In this document: positions 54,423-62,640 of the stretch, piece by piece
How positions within the stretch are numbered: position 1 is the first letter of the stretch
Layout: every line of letters begins with the position of its first letter
NCBI RefSeq assembly: GCF_029894125.1
Contig: NZ_JARXYZ010000036.1
Span: 1-64,000 of the forward strand
Direction of reading: 5' to 3'
Origin: Kitasatospora sp. MAA19
GTDB lineage: Bacteria; Actinomycetota; Actinomycetes; Streptomycetales; Streptomycetaceae
Length of the DNA: 64,000 nt
Notes under the pieces: model-generated
The model's database searches: none
What the model was told of the DNA's origin: nothing
The model's input: the letters and a program-made list of their open reading frames with translations, nothing else
Translations under genes and position numbers: made by a program

Positions 54423-55892
54423 GCGAAAACGGACCTGGCGTACGGGCTGGGGCTGCTCGGCCTCGGCCTGATCCCGGTGGTCGCCGCCGTCCCCGCGCTC
54501 GTCCTGCTCTACTCGATGATCGACGGCGACCGCACGCTCGGCGGCGCGTTGATCCAGCTCCTGCCCGCCAGCGCGCTGATGACCGTGATGACGGTCGCCT
54601 GCTACGCCGGACTGGTGGCGCTGCTGGTCCGGTTGTTCAGCCGGCCGATCCGGCCCGGCTTCCACCCGGCGCACGGCAAGGTGGCCTGGTGCGTCTGGGC
54701 GGTCAGCCGGCTGACCGACACCGCGCGCCGCTCGCTCTTCCAGTTCTACGCGAGCCTGTTCACCCCGGTCTGGCTGCGGATGCTCGGCGCCAGGGTCGGC
54801 CGCCGGGTGGAGGCCTCCACCGTGCTGGCGCTGCCCGGGCCGATGCAGGTGGACGACGGCGCGTTCCTGGCCGACGACACCCTGATCGCGCCGTTCGAGC
54901 TGCGCGGCGGCTGGCTGCGGGTCGGCCCGGCACGCGTCGGGCGCCGCGCGTTCGTGGGGAACTCCGGCATCGTCGGCCCCGGCCGCACCCTGCCCGACCA
55001 CGCCCTGGTCGGCGTCCTCTCGGACGCGCCGGTGCGCAGCCAGCCCGGCTCCTCCTGGCTGGGCCGCCCCGGTTTCGCCCTCCCCCGGGTGGCGGACGCG
55101 GGCGAGGACAGCCGCACCTACAACCCGCCGCGCCGACTGGTGCTGGCCCGGGCGTCGGTGGAGCTCTGCCACTTCATCCCGCTGGCGCTCGCCGTCGTCC
55201 TCGGCAACCTGGTCTTCGGGGCGCTCCAGGAACTGCGGGACCGCTACGGTCTGGCCGTCGCGCTGGCCGGCGGCGGCGTGGTGCTGATCGCCGCCGCGAT
55301 CGCCGCCTGCCTGGTCACCACGGTGGCGAAGTGGCTGCTGGTCGGGCGCTTCAAGGCCGCCGAGCACCCGCCCTGGTCCAGCTTCGTCTGGCGCAACGAG
55401 CTGTACGACACCTTCGTGGAGGATCTCGCCATGCCGTGGGGCGGTCAGACGCTGACCGGCACGCCGTACCTCAACTTCTGGCTGCGAAGCCTGGGGGCCG
55501 AGATCGGCCGCGGGGTCTGGTGCGAGACGCACTGGCTGCCGGAGAGCGACCTGGTCACGGTCGAGGCGGGCGCGAGCGTCAACCGGGGCACGGTGCTGCA
55601 GACCCATCTGTTCCACGACCGGGTGATGCGGCTGGACGCCGTGCGGCTGCGGGCGGGCGCCACCACCGGCCCGCACAGCATCGTGCTGCCGGGCTCGACG
55701 CTGGGCGCCGGCACCACGGTCGGGCCCGCCTCGCTGGTGATGCGCGGTGAGAGGGTCCCGGACGGGGGGCGCTGGCTGGGCAACCCGATCGCCGCCTGGC
55801 CGACGGCCGCGGCCACCGCCGCGGCCGTGGCGGAACCGGCGGAGGCGCCGCGCCGGGCCGCGGCGGAAGCGGAGTACGTCAAGGTGCGGTAG
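54423..55892 (+). pseudogene. Pls/PosA-family (polylysine-synthetase-like) enzyme: membrane part only, 5'-truncated
   Basis: About 489 codons open from the ISL3 end, starting AKTDLAYGLGLLGLGLIPVVAAVPALVLLY. It carries the transmembrane helices and three tandem soluble hexapeptide-repeat-like domains of Pls-type synthetases (LGARVGRRVEASTVLALPGPMQVDDGAFLADDTLIAPF; GAEIGRGVWCETHWLPESDLVTVEAGASVNRGTVLQTHLFHDRVM; VLPGSTLGAGTTVGPASLVMRGE). In Pls (epsilon-poly-L-lysine synthetase) and PosA this part follows an adenylation domain and a carrier domain and iterates isopeptide bond formation. Both are missing, replaced by ISL3 sequence, so it cannot activate an amino acid. GTG 54477 could start a shorter protein, but that is not evidence of function. 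Confidence 0.85.
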
Positions 55893-55919
55893 TCGTCACG
55901 GACGGCACACTGCACCGGG

Positions 55920-55960
55920 CGTCGGCCGCCGTACGCGTTCCCCGCGTACGGCGGCCGACG
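55920..55960. terminator. Bidirectional terminator between the Pls-like remnant and marR
   Basis: Perfect 18-bp stem (55920-55937 with 55943-55960) and a 5-nt loop, TTCCC, between the convergent reading frames. Confidence 0.85.
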
Positions 55961-56017
55961 GCGTTCCGGAGCGGTCGCGGGTGGCTGGACCTCGGGCGGG
56001 GGCGTCGGGCGGGGCCG

Positions 56018-56521
56018 TCAGGGCGCCGGGCTCTCCGCGCCCTCGACGTCGGCGAGCAGTTTGCGCAGGAGCCCGTCCAGGGTGGCCCGTTCCTCGCCCG
56101 AGAGGGCGGAGAGCAGCGCGGTCTCGTTGGCCGCGTGGTCGGTGAAGGCGGCGTCCACGAGGGCGCGTCCGGCCGCGGTGAGGGCGATGCGGACGCTGCG
56201 CCGGTCCGCCGGGTCGGTGCGGCGTTCCACCAGGCCCGCCGATTCCAGCCGGTCGATCCGGCTGGTCATGCCGGCCCGCGACATCAGCAGCAGCGCGGCG
56301 AGTTCGGAGGGCATCAGTTCGTACGGCGCGCCGGAGCGGCGCAGGGTGGCGAGAACGTCGAACTCGCCGCGCTGGAGGCCGTGTTGCTTGAACACCTCTT
56401 CGACGACCCGGCCCGCGAGCAGCGCGAAGCGGCCGAGGCGGCCGACGGTGCCGACCGCCGCCAGGTCGAGGTCCGGGCGCTCCCGGCTCCACTGGTCGAG
56501 CATGACGTCCACGTGATCCAT
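56018..56521 (-). CDS. MarR-family transcriptional regulator
   Basis: 167 residues. Winged helix-turn-helix: FDVLATLRRSGAPYELMPSELAALLLMSRAGMTSRIDRLESAGLVERRTDPADRRSVRIALTAAGR. It is divergent from the cupin gene at 56607 over 85 bp, with an inverted repeat between them. It probably represses the cupin-RidA unit and itself. The ligand is unknown. Confidence 0.93.
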   Translation of the reverse strand: MDHVDVMLDQWSRERPDLDLAAVGTVGRLGRFALLAGRVVEEVFKQHGLQRGEFDVLATLRRSGAPYELMPSELAALLLMSRAGMTSRIDRLESAGLVERRTDPADRRSVRIALTAAGRALVDAAFTDHAANETALLSALSGEERATLDGLLRKLLADVEGAESPAP

Positions 56522-56543
56522 GGGGGCATATTATTCGATGGGA

Positions 56544-56565
56544 GATAGTTAGACGTAGTACTATC
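56544..56565. promoter_or_regulatory. Inverted repeat GATAGT-N10-ACTATC, probable MarR operator
   Basis: It lies in the 85-bp marR-cupin intergenic region in an AT-rich patch. A further ACTATC half-site follows at 56575. Symmetry and position fit a MarR dimer. Confidence 0.7.
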
Positions 56566-56606
56566 AGTCAGAGAACTATCGGAGCGCTCACTGTGGGGAG
56601 AGGCCA

Positions 56607-57113
56607 ATGACGTTGATCGGACCGGAAGCCGTGGTGGTGCGGGGCGACGAAGCCGAGACCGTCGGAATGCTCGGCGGCAAGGGGCGGCTGCTGGCGGACT
56701 CCAGCGCCACCGGCGGCGCCCTGAGCACCCTGCGCGTCACGCTGGGGCGCGGCAAGGACGGCGCCACTCCGCACTACCACGGGGGCTCCTCGGAGCTGTT
56801 CTTCGTCGTCGACGGCTCGGCCCAGGTGCTGGTCGGGAACGAGGTGGTCACCGCCCGGAGCGGCGACCTCGTGGTGGTGCCGCCCCATCTGCCGCATGCC
56901 TTCGCGGCGGCGCCGGACTCCGGGGCGGACCTGCTGATCGTGATCACCCCCGGGGTGGAGCGCTTCGACTACTTCCGCCTGCTGGAGCGGATCCGCGCGG
57001 GCGAGGCGACGGTCGAGGAGCTGCTCGCCAAGCAGGACCTCTTCGACAACCACTTCCTGGAGTCGCCGAGTTGGCGCGACGCCCGGGAGGAAGCCGCCCG
57101 GTCCGAGCCGTAG
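56607..57113 (+). CDS. Cupin-domain protein
   Basis: 168 residues. Cupin motif 1, GKDGATPHYHGGSSELFFVVDGSAQVLVG, and motif 2, SGDLVVVPPHLPHAF, supply the usual His/Glu metal ligands. C-terminal FDYFRLLERIRAGEATVEELLAKQDLFDNHFLES is helical and common to quercetinase/pirin-like actinomycete cupins. It may be a dioxygenase or isomerase; the substrate is not decidable. 44 bp before ridA on the same strand; likely one operon under the divergent MarR. Confidence 0.9.
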   Translation: MTLIGPEAVVVRGDEAETVGMLGGKGRLLADSSATGGALSTLRVTLGRGKDGATPHYHGGSSELFFVVDGSAQVLVGNEVVTARSGDLVVVPPHLPHAFAAAPDSGADLLIVITPGVERFDYFRLLERIRAGEATVEELLAKQDLFDNHFLESPSWRDAREEAARSEP

Positions 57114-57157
57114 ACCGCCCGGCACCGAGCTCGGCCCGACACCAGGAGAGGAACCCC

Positions 57158-57577
57158 GTGACCGACACCCGCACCATCACCAACCCGCCCGGCCTGCACG
57201 ACCCGACGCCGTTCGGCTACAGCCACGCCGCCTCCGCGCCCGGCGAACCGGTGTTCATCGGCGGCCAGTACGCCTCCGACGCCAGCGGTCAGGTCGTGCC
57301 CGGCGACTTCGCCGCCCAGGCGGAGCTCGCCCTCGCCAACCTGCGCACCGCGCTCGCCGGGGTCGGCCTCGGCTTCGAGCACGTGGTCCGACTCGGCTCG
57401 TACATCGTCGACCACGACCCGGAGAAGCTGGCCGGCCTCGGCAAGGCCCTGGCCGGGGCCTGGGGCGACCGGCTGCCCGCGCAGACGCTCAGCGGGGTCG
57501 CCTCGCTCGCCCTGCCGGGGATGCTCTTCGAGATCGATGCGGTCGCCGTCCGGCCGACGGCGGGGGCAGCGGGCTGA
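57158..57577 (+). CDS. RidA family (Rid/YjgF/UK114) protein
   Basis: 139 residues from GTG 57158 with AGGAGAGG at 57144-57151. Rid pattern: PFGYSHAASAPGEPVFIGGQYASDASGQVVPGDFAAQAELALANLRTALAGVGLGFEHVVRLGSYIVD, ending MLFEIDAVAV. The catalytic Arg of canonical RidA (usually in IEIxAxA) is not obvious, so it may belong to another Rid subfamily. Family members hydrolyse enamine/imine intermediates. A terminator follows 13 bp downstream. Confidence 0.9.
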   Translation: MTDTRTITNPPGLHDPTPFGYSHAASAPGEPVFIGGQYASDASGQVVPGDFAAQAELALANLRTALAGVGLGFEHVVRLGSYIVDHDPEKLAGLGKALAGAWGDRLPAQTLSGVASLALPGMLFEIDAVAVRPTAGAAG

Positions 57578-57590
57578 CCCACCCACGCGC

Positions 57591-57618
57591 AGGGGTCCCA
57601 CCGGTCGGTGGGACCCCT
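57591..57618 (+). terminator. Hairpin terminator after the RidA gene
   Basis: AGGGGTCCCACC (57591-57602) pairs with GGTGGGACCCCT (57607-57618), loop GGTC. Confidence 0.85.
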
Positions 57619-57661
57619 CGCCGTACCGCCGCCGTTCGAGCCGGCGCGGACCGCTCATATG

Positions 57662-59067
57662 GGGCTCTTCTGCTCCATCTGTGGGTCGGTGCGGAGCGCC
57701 TGATGCAGCACACGCCGTCCCCTGTGCAGATCTTGAGGTGTTGAGGCCTGAGATCGGTCGCGCAGGGAGAACGGCGTGCGGTTCACCACGGTATTGAAGT
57801 CGCTGGTCGGATGCGAGCAGGCGGTGCCGGAGGATGCCTGGTTCGATGAGGAAGCGCAGGTCATGGTGGTGGCGGTGCGTCCGAGGTCCCGGGCGCGTCG
57901 CCGCTGCGGGATCTGTCGCAGCCGCTGTCCGCGGTTCGATGCCGGGGCGGGACGCCGGCGGTGGCGGCACCTGGACGCGGCCGGGCTGCAGCTGTTCCTG
58001 GAGGCCGACGCCCCGCGTGTGTCGTGCGAGCGGCACGGGGTGGTGGTCGCGGCGGTGCCCTGGGCCCGGCACGACGCCGGGCACACGCGCGACTTCGACC
58101 AGCAGGTCGCCTGGCTGGCCACCGAGTGCTCCAAGTCAGCCACCGCGCAGTTGATGCGGGTCGCCTGGCGCACCGTCGGCGCGATCCTGGCCCGCTACCA
58201 GCGTGACGCGGACGCCGGGATCGACCGCCTCGCCGGGCTGCGGCGGATCGGGATCGACGAGATCTCCTACCGCAGGGACCAGAAGTACATGACCGTGGTC
58301 GTCGACCACGACACCCGGCACGTGGTGTGGATGGCGGACGGCCATGGCAAGGACGTCCTGCGCTCGTTCTTCGACGCCCTGGGTGCCGAGCGCGCCCACC
58401 GGCTCACGCACATCAGCGCCGACGGCGCGGAGTGGATCGCGGACGTGGTCGCCGAGCGGGCCCCGAACGCCGTGCGCGCCATGGACCCCTTCCACGTGGT
58501 CGCCTGGGCCACCGAGGCACTGGACGAGGAGCGCCGGGCGAACTGGAACCGGGCCCGCCGCCAGGCCGCGGACCCGGACCTGGCCCGCAGGCTGAAGCAC
58601 TCCCGCCACGCGCTGTGGAAGAACCCCGAGGACCTCACCGACCGGCAGACGGCCAAGCTCGCCTGGATCGCCGTCAACGACCCGCGCCTGCACCGGGCCT
58701 ATCTGCTCAAGGAGGGCCTGCGCACGATCTACCGGATCGCCCGCGCCGAGGGCGCACATGCCGCAGCCGAGGCGCTGGACCGCTGGCTGTCCTGGGCCAG
58801 GCGCTGCCGCATCCCCGCCTTCGTCGGCCTCGCCCGCAAGGTCCGACGCCACCACGACGCCATCCTGCACGCGATCGTCGAGGAGCTGAGCAACGGGCTG
58901 ATCGAGTCCACCAACACCAAGACACGCCTGACCATCCGACGAGGGTTCGGCTTCCGCAGCGCAGAGGCCGTCATCGCCCTCGTCATGCTCTGCCTCGGCG
59001 GCACCCGGCCTGCCCTGCCCCGCCGCCAACTCGCCTGATCACACCCACAGGTCCAGCAGAAGAGCCC
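57662..59067 (+). mobile_element. Intact ISL3-family insertion sequence
   Basis: 1406 bp. Left inverted repeat at 57662-57686 (GGGCTCTTCTGCT, 5 variable bases, TGTGGGT) and right repeat at 59043-59067, 22 of 25 positions matching. One intact transposase gene lies between. The 8-bp flanks do not match each other, and the right side abuts an IS110 fragment, so the original target duplication was lost by rearrangement. Confidence 0.9.
57776..59038 (+). CDS. ISL3-family transposase, full length
   Basis: 420 residues from GTG 57776 with GGGAGA 5-6 nt upstream. N-terminal zinc-finger region (CGICRSRCPRF, CERH), a helix-turn-helix (WLATECSKSATAQLMRVAWRTVGAILARY), then the DDE domain: IGIDEISYRR (first Asp), RAMDPFHVV (second Asp) and SNGLIESTNTKTRLTIRRGFGFRS (Glu). 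All catalytic residues are present, so the element may be active. It differs clearly from the truncated ISL3 at 53411. Confidence 0.95.
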   Translation: MRFTTVLKSLVGCEQAVPEDAWFDEEAQVMVVAVRPRSRARRRCGICRSRCPRFDAGAGRRRWRHLDAAGLQLFLEADAPRVSCERHGVVVAAVPWARHDAGHTRDFDQQVAWLATECSKSATAQLMRVAWRTVGAILARYQRDADAGIDRLAGLRRIGIDEISYRRDQKYMTVVVDHDTRHVVWMADGHGKDVLRSFFDALGAERAHRLTHISADGAEWIADVVAERAPNAVRAMDPFHVVAWATEALDEERRANWNRARRQAADPDLARRLKHSRHALWKNPEDLTDRQTAKLAWIAVNDPRLHRAYLLKEGLRTIYRIARAEGAHAAAEALDRWLSWARRCRIPAFVGLARKVRRHHDAILHAIVEELSNGLIESTNTKTRLTIRRGFGFRSAEAVIALVMLCLGGTRPALPRRQLA

Positions 59068-59491
59068 TATTTTGGCCGGCACCCGGACGCTGAGATCATC
59101 CGCTCCCAGCCGGGTCTGGGACCGATGCTCAGCGCCCGGGTACTCGCGGAATTCGGCGATGACCCTCACCGGTACGCCAGCGCCAAGGCCCGCAAGAACT
59201 ACGCCGGCACCAGCCCGATCACCCGCGCCTCCGGCAAGAAGAAGGTCGTGACCGCCCGGTACGTCCGCAACGACCGGCTCATCGCCGCCTGATCGCCCAA
59301 GCCTTCTCCGCGCTGCGGGTCTCCTCCGGCGCCAGGGCCTACTACGAGAAGCAACGCGCCCGCGGCATCGAATTCAATGCCGCCCTGCGCCAACTCGCCA
59401 ACCGGCTCGTCGGCATCCTGCACGGCTGCCTCAAAACCGGCACACCGTACGACGAGGCGACCGCCTGGTCCCATCGTGATGGCGCTCTCTG
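59068..59491 (+). pseudogene. IS110-family transposase, C-terminal fragment with frameshift
   Basis: EIIRSQPGLGPMLSARVLAEFGDDPHRYASAKARKNYAGTSPITRASGKKKVVTARYVRNDRLIAA, the Transposase_20 domain, then one missing base at about 59291 and the continuation AQAFSALRVSSGARAYYEKQRARG, LRQLANRLVGILHGCLKTGTPYDEATAWSHR in the next frame. The N-terminal DEDD half is missing; the fragment starts exactly at the end of the ISL3 element. Confidence 0.85.
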
Positions 59492-59496
59492 AATTT

Positions 59497-59526
59497 GGCT
59501 CTGCCCGCAGTTCCGTGATTGATCTT
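59497..59526. repeat. Solo ISL3-type terminal inverted repeat
   Basis: It begins GGCTCTGCCCGCAGTTCC and matches the repeat at 54396-54422 (21 of 22 positions) in inverted orientation. No transposase of that element is found to its right. Confidence 0.7.
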
Positions 59527-59591
59527 GCGGTGACAGCTTGGCGTGCCGGACTTCGCGGCGGACGCCGACGATGCCCCTTTGGTGAGTCAGT

Positions 59592-59942
59592 TCATGCTGG
59601 AGTGTGTGGATCTGCGCGTCCCAGCATGTCGGCGAGAGGGACGCCGGTTCGAGATGAGGCGATTCGGCGTGCGCGCAGTTGGGCGCGGGTGCGAGGGCGA
59701 AATTTGGGCTCCTTTCCGCAGCCGCAGGGTTCCCTGCCCTCGTATCGCAGCCCGGCGTTGAGGACCGCGGCCACGACGGACCATCCCTGTGTATCCCGCC
59801 GCCGTGGCGCCGCGAAGTCGTGGCCGGCACAGCTCAGCGGCTTGGCGCACCGCGGGCACGGGTGTTCGCTCCCCGGCCTGGGATGCTGCTTGAACGTGGC
59901 GCGGCACGGCGTGCAGACGTAGTGCAGCTTGTAGGGAGTCAT
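59592..59942 (-). CDS. Small zinc-ribbon hypothetical protein
   Basis: 116 residues from ATG 59942: YKLHYVCTPCRATFKQHPRPG then HPCPRCAKPLSCAGHDFAAPRRRDTQGWSVVAAVLNAGLRY. Two CxxC pairs (CTPC, CPRC) form a zinc ribbon; a third Cys group (CGCG) follows. The sequence matches a widespread orphan family of Streptomyces, as I recall it. Function unknown. It is isolated between IS remnants but looks intact. Confidence 0.7.
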   Translation of the reverse strand: MTPYKLHYVCTPCRATFKQHPRPGSEHPCPRCAKPLSCAGHDFAAPRRRDTQGWSVVAAVLNAGLRYEGREPCGCGKEPKFRPRTRAQLRARRIASSRTGVPLADMLGRADPHTPA

Positions 59943-60098
59943 GGCGTAGAAACACACGAGGCGACCGTACCTGGCGAGGCGGCGACTGGCGAGACGGTTT
60001 GTCGGGCGTCCAGCGGCTGTGCGGCGAGGCAACCGCCTGGTCCCTCCGCACTACGCACTCGCTGTTTGACACGCCAGCTCATGGGATGTCTGTCAAGT

Positions 60099-60662
60099 TC
60101 AGCGTGTTGAGCTTTTGGCCTCTTTGGTGTGCCGGCCGGAACCGGGGCCGATCACGTTCATCCTGCTCTTCACCGGTTTCAACACCACCATCAATGCGAT
60201 CGGCAACGGCATTTCAGTGGGCCGGCAGCGCGGCTCGGGCCGGTCAGGTGCGGTCGGGAGCGGGTCGTAGCGACAGCGCGCGGACCTGCCCCGCGGGCCG
60301 GGCAGGGCTTCCCGCAGCTGGAGGTTCTCCAGAGTCGACTGGTTGAGGGCCTGGACAAGGCCCTGGACGTCCAGCTTGAGCTGCTTGATCTCGTTCCTGT
60401 CCCTCGCCCGGGCCTCCTTCAGCTCGACGATCTGTCGGCGAAGTCGGGTCTCCGCCTCCGGCGTCCCGCCCCGTTCCCGCACCTTCTCGTAGAACTCGTT
60501 CTTCAGATCGGGATGGCGCTGGGTGAGGACGTTCCTCGGGACGCCCGCCTCCTGGGCCAGCGCGACGATCGTCAGGGCACCGTTGGACCGCTCCGCGGTG
60601 CCGACCATGATGCGGTCCGTCGCGGCCCGTATGCGGTCGCGTTCGTCGCGAGCAGGGCTCAT
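60099..60662 (-). CDS. DUF6262/TnpC-like coiled-coil protein of a recombinase-type transposon
   Basis: 187 residues from ATG 60662 (MSPARDERDRIRAATDRIMVGTAERSNGALTIVALAQEAGVPRNVLTQRHPDLKNEFY), then a long coiled coil (RLRRQIVELKEARARDRNEIKQLKLDVQGLVQALNQSTLENLQLREAL). An HTH plus coiled coil of this kind is encoded after the tyrosine recombinases of Tn554-like transposons. No recombinase genes remain nearby, so it is an orphan; the last ~45 residues are probably read-through. Confidence 0.55.
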   Translation of the reverse strand: MSPARDERDRIRAATDRIMVGTAERSNGALTIVALAQEAGVPRNVLTQRHPDLKNEFYEKVRERGGTPEAETRLRRQIVELKEARARDRNEIKQLKLDVQGLVQALNQSTLENLQLREALPGPRGRSARCRYDPLPTAPDRPEPRCRPTEMPLPIALMVVLKPVKSRMNVIGPGSGRHTKEAKSSTR

Positions 60663-60776
60663 GCGGTTGACGCTTCGGCTCTGCGACGTCTGTCCGGGCC
60701 TTCTCGACCTGGCGGACCGTCCCGACCGGGAGACTTGGTGGCTGCGCCGGTACGAAGCCGCCTGCATCGATGGCTT

Positions 60777-60998
60777 TCACGCCCGCCTGCTGACCACTGC
60801 CAGCGATCCCGCCGTCCCCGGGCAGGCCAACGGGAAGAGCAAGGGCAAGGGCAGGGCGCTGCCGCGTCTCACCGAAGTGCACCGCCTCACGAACCGCTCC
60901 CACACGGCCTCCGCCTCACGCAGCTCGGCCTGAAGGGCCTCCACCCGCTGCCGAGCAGCCCGTTCACGCTCCTCCAGCAACCCCATCACCGACGGCAT
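60777..60998 (-). pseudogene. Fragment of a coiled-coil protein
   Basis: The first ~37 codons from ATG 60998 (MPSVMGLLEERERAARQRVEALQAELREAEAVWERFV) are coding-like and coiled-coil; after that the sequence turns into non-coding composition. Probably the start of a gene broken by rearrangement in this mobile region. Confidence 0.4.
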
Positions 60999-61244
60999 CC
61001 CGGCACCTCACCGAAGAGACGACACGACACCGTGTTCCTGCCGCCGAGACACCGACACTATGCCTGACCAGCGGAAATACGCCCGTCACTCTCGGAAAGA
61101 CAACGGCTTCTCAGCTGCAAACTTGAATAGCCGATCATCAGGCGCTCGGTCGAAGTGTCGGTGCAGTCGACAACCCCGTCTGCACTATCGGCGGATATGT
61201 CCACTTGTGGCCATATCCGCCGATCAGCGTCCTTCTGCTGCCGA

Positions 61245-61463
61245 TCAGTGCGACGGGGCGTTCCTCTCGAACAGCCCCAGGGCGGCGCAGAGCGTGACGC
61301 AGAGCGTCATCCAGGCGAGGAAGGCTCCGCCGCCATAGAGGATCGCGCTCGGGACGTTGCGATCGTCTGCCCACGACAGCACGCCGGCAACGAGCGCGAC
61401 CAGCAGGGACATGATGAGAGCCAGGGCGACCAGCAAGGCCCGCATGGAGAGTCGGGAATTCAA
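61245..61463 (-). CDS. Small two-helix membrane protein
   Basis: 72 residues. Two predicted transmembrane helices: ALLVALALIMSLLVALVAGVLSW and AFLAWMTLCVTLCAALGLF. Common as an orphan in Streptomyces, function unknown. A bulged inverted repeat (61509-61542) lies 46 bp upstream of the start. Confidence 0.75.
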   Translation of the reverse strand: MNSRLSMRALLVALALIMSLLVALVAGVLSWADDRNVPSAILYGGGAFLAWMTLCVTLCAALGLFERNAPSH

Positions 61464-61508
61464 CGGTCGGCATCCTTCTGCGAGGGTAGCCGGTCCGGGG
61501 CATGTCGC

Positions 61509-61542
61509 CTCAGCCCGACTACCAAAACGGTAGTTGGCTGAG
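61509..61542. promoter_or_regulatory. Bulged inverted repeat upstream of the small membrane protein gene
   Basis: CTCAGCCCGACTACC (61509-61523) pairs with GGTAGTTGGCTGAG (61529-61542) around AAAAC. It could be an operator or the end of a mobile element. Confidence 0.5.
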
Positions 61543-61644
61543 ACGGTGTGAGCCCGCGAATCCCTCCGGTTCCGGATAGCCGGTTCGGAAGACCTGAGGA
61601 CACGCCCTCAATCAGTACTCCGAAGATAAGCGACGTCAGCCCCG

Positions 61645-61881
61645 ATGCGCCAGAACCCACTTTGTGTTTCAGCCGTGCTGGAACACATTGACCACGATGC
61701 CCAGGCCGACCGTCAGCCCCTGGCGAAGGTCCAACACGCTGAACTTGACAGGGAAAGCCGCTGGGCCGCCCACGTCCTGTGGGGCCCACCCCTGACCCAC
61801 GAGTGGATCATCCACACCCGCCGAAGCCTGCGCCCGGCCGAACTACGAGCCGCCCTCCCCGACAACGAGGCGGACCGGTGA
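61645..61881 (+). CDS. Small hypothetical protein coupled to imuA-like gene
   Basis: 78 residues, stop TGA overlapping the next GTG (GTGA). ELDRESRWAAHVLWGPPLTHEWIIHTRRSLRPAELRAALPDNEADR looks coding; the first ~20 residues are less certain, so the true start may be further in or lost. Function not recognised. The coupling implies co-expression with the ImuA-like gene. Confidence 0.5.
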   Translation: MRQNPLCVSAVLEHIDHDAQADRQPLAKVQHAELDRESRWAAHVLWGPPLTHEWIIHTRRSLRPAELRAALPDNEADR

Positions 61882-62588
61882 GCGCCCCGCTCACGATCCT
61901 CCCCGGCGGCAGCGACCGCAGCGACCGACTCGCCGAACTCCTCGAAGAGACGTCCCCCGGGGCCCGGCTGGCCCGGGTGGAAGCCGCCACCCGGCCCGCG
62001 CACGCGGCGCTCGCCCCGGTCCTGCCCGACGGTCGGCTCCCGCGCGGCGCCGTCGTCTCCGTCCAGGGCGACGCCGGGCTCCTCCTGGCCCTGGCTGGCG
62101 GCGCCGTGACCAGGCACGACTGGGTGAGCATCATCGGACTCGGAGACCTCGGCCCGGCAGCCGCGAAGGCCTACGGCATCCCATGGCAACGCACCGTGCT
62201 GGCTGAGATCCCCGGGGCCCAGTGGGCACAGGTGGCCGCAGACCTCGCCCCCGCCACCCCGATCATGCTCCTCCAGCCCACCACCCCCGCCCCACCCCGC
62301 CAACTTCGCCGCTTGGAGGCGATCTTGCGCGAGACCGGCACCACGCTGCTCACCCCCGTGCCCTGGGAGGGCGCTGTCCTGACACTGACCACCTCAGACG
62401 TACAGACGTTCGGGCTCGGCGACGGGTGGGGGGAGATCACCCACCGCGAGGTGGTCCACTGCACCGGCCGCGGCCGCGCCCGCCCGCGTTCCCAGCGTCT
62501 GCTCCTGCCCGGCCCGGACGGCACCGTCCAGCCGCTGGCGGCCGCCGAACGCGGCGCCACCCGGCCGGTCGACGCCGCCACGGCGTAG
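61878..62588 (+). CDS. ImuA-like RecA-fold protein
   Basis: 236 residues from GTG 61878. TRPAHAALAPVLPDGRLPRGAVVSVQGDAGLLLALAGGAV resembles the actinomycete ImuA-type proteins (RecA/SulA-like fold) usually encoded just before imuB, the Y-family polymerase partner in damage-induced mutagenesis. The Walker A is degenerate (VQGDAGLLLAL). imuB would be expected next; instead a protease gene on the other strand follows, so it is an orphan copy. A RecA-like interaction function remains possible. Confidence 0.6.
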   Translation: MSAPLTILPGGSDRSDRLAELLEETSPGARLARVEAATRPAHAALAPVLPDGRLPRGAVVSVQGDAGLLLALAGGAVTRHDWVSIIGLGDLGPAAAKAYGIPWQRTVLAEIPGAQWAQVAADLAPATPIMLLQPTTPAPPRQLRRLEAILRETGTTLLTPVPWEGAVLTLTTSDVQTFGLGDGWGEITHREVVHCTGRGRARPRSQRLLLPGPDGTVQPLAAAERGATRPVDAATA

Positions 62589-62640
62589 CCCGGCGCGCCA
62601 CCGGCGGCGCCGTAGAGGCAGCGGCCCTGTGCCAGGCGGG

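Noticed and set aside
59041..59526. Treating the IS110 fragment as part of the neighbouring ISL3 element
   Set aside because: Both inverted repeats of the ISL3 element are found at 57662-57686 and 59043-59067; the IS110 sequence starts outside.
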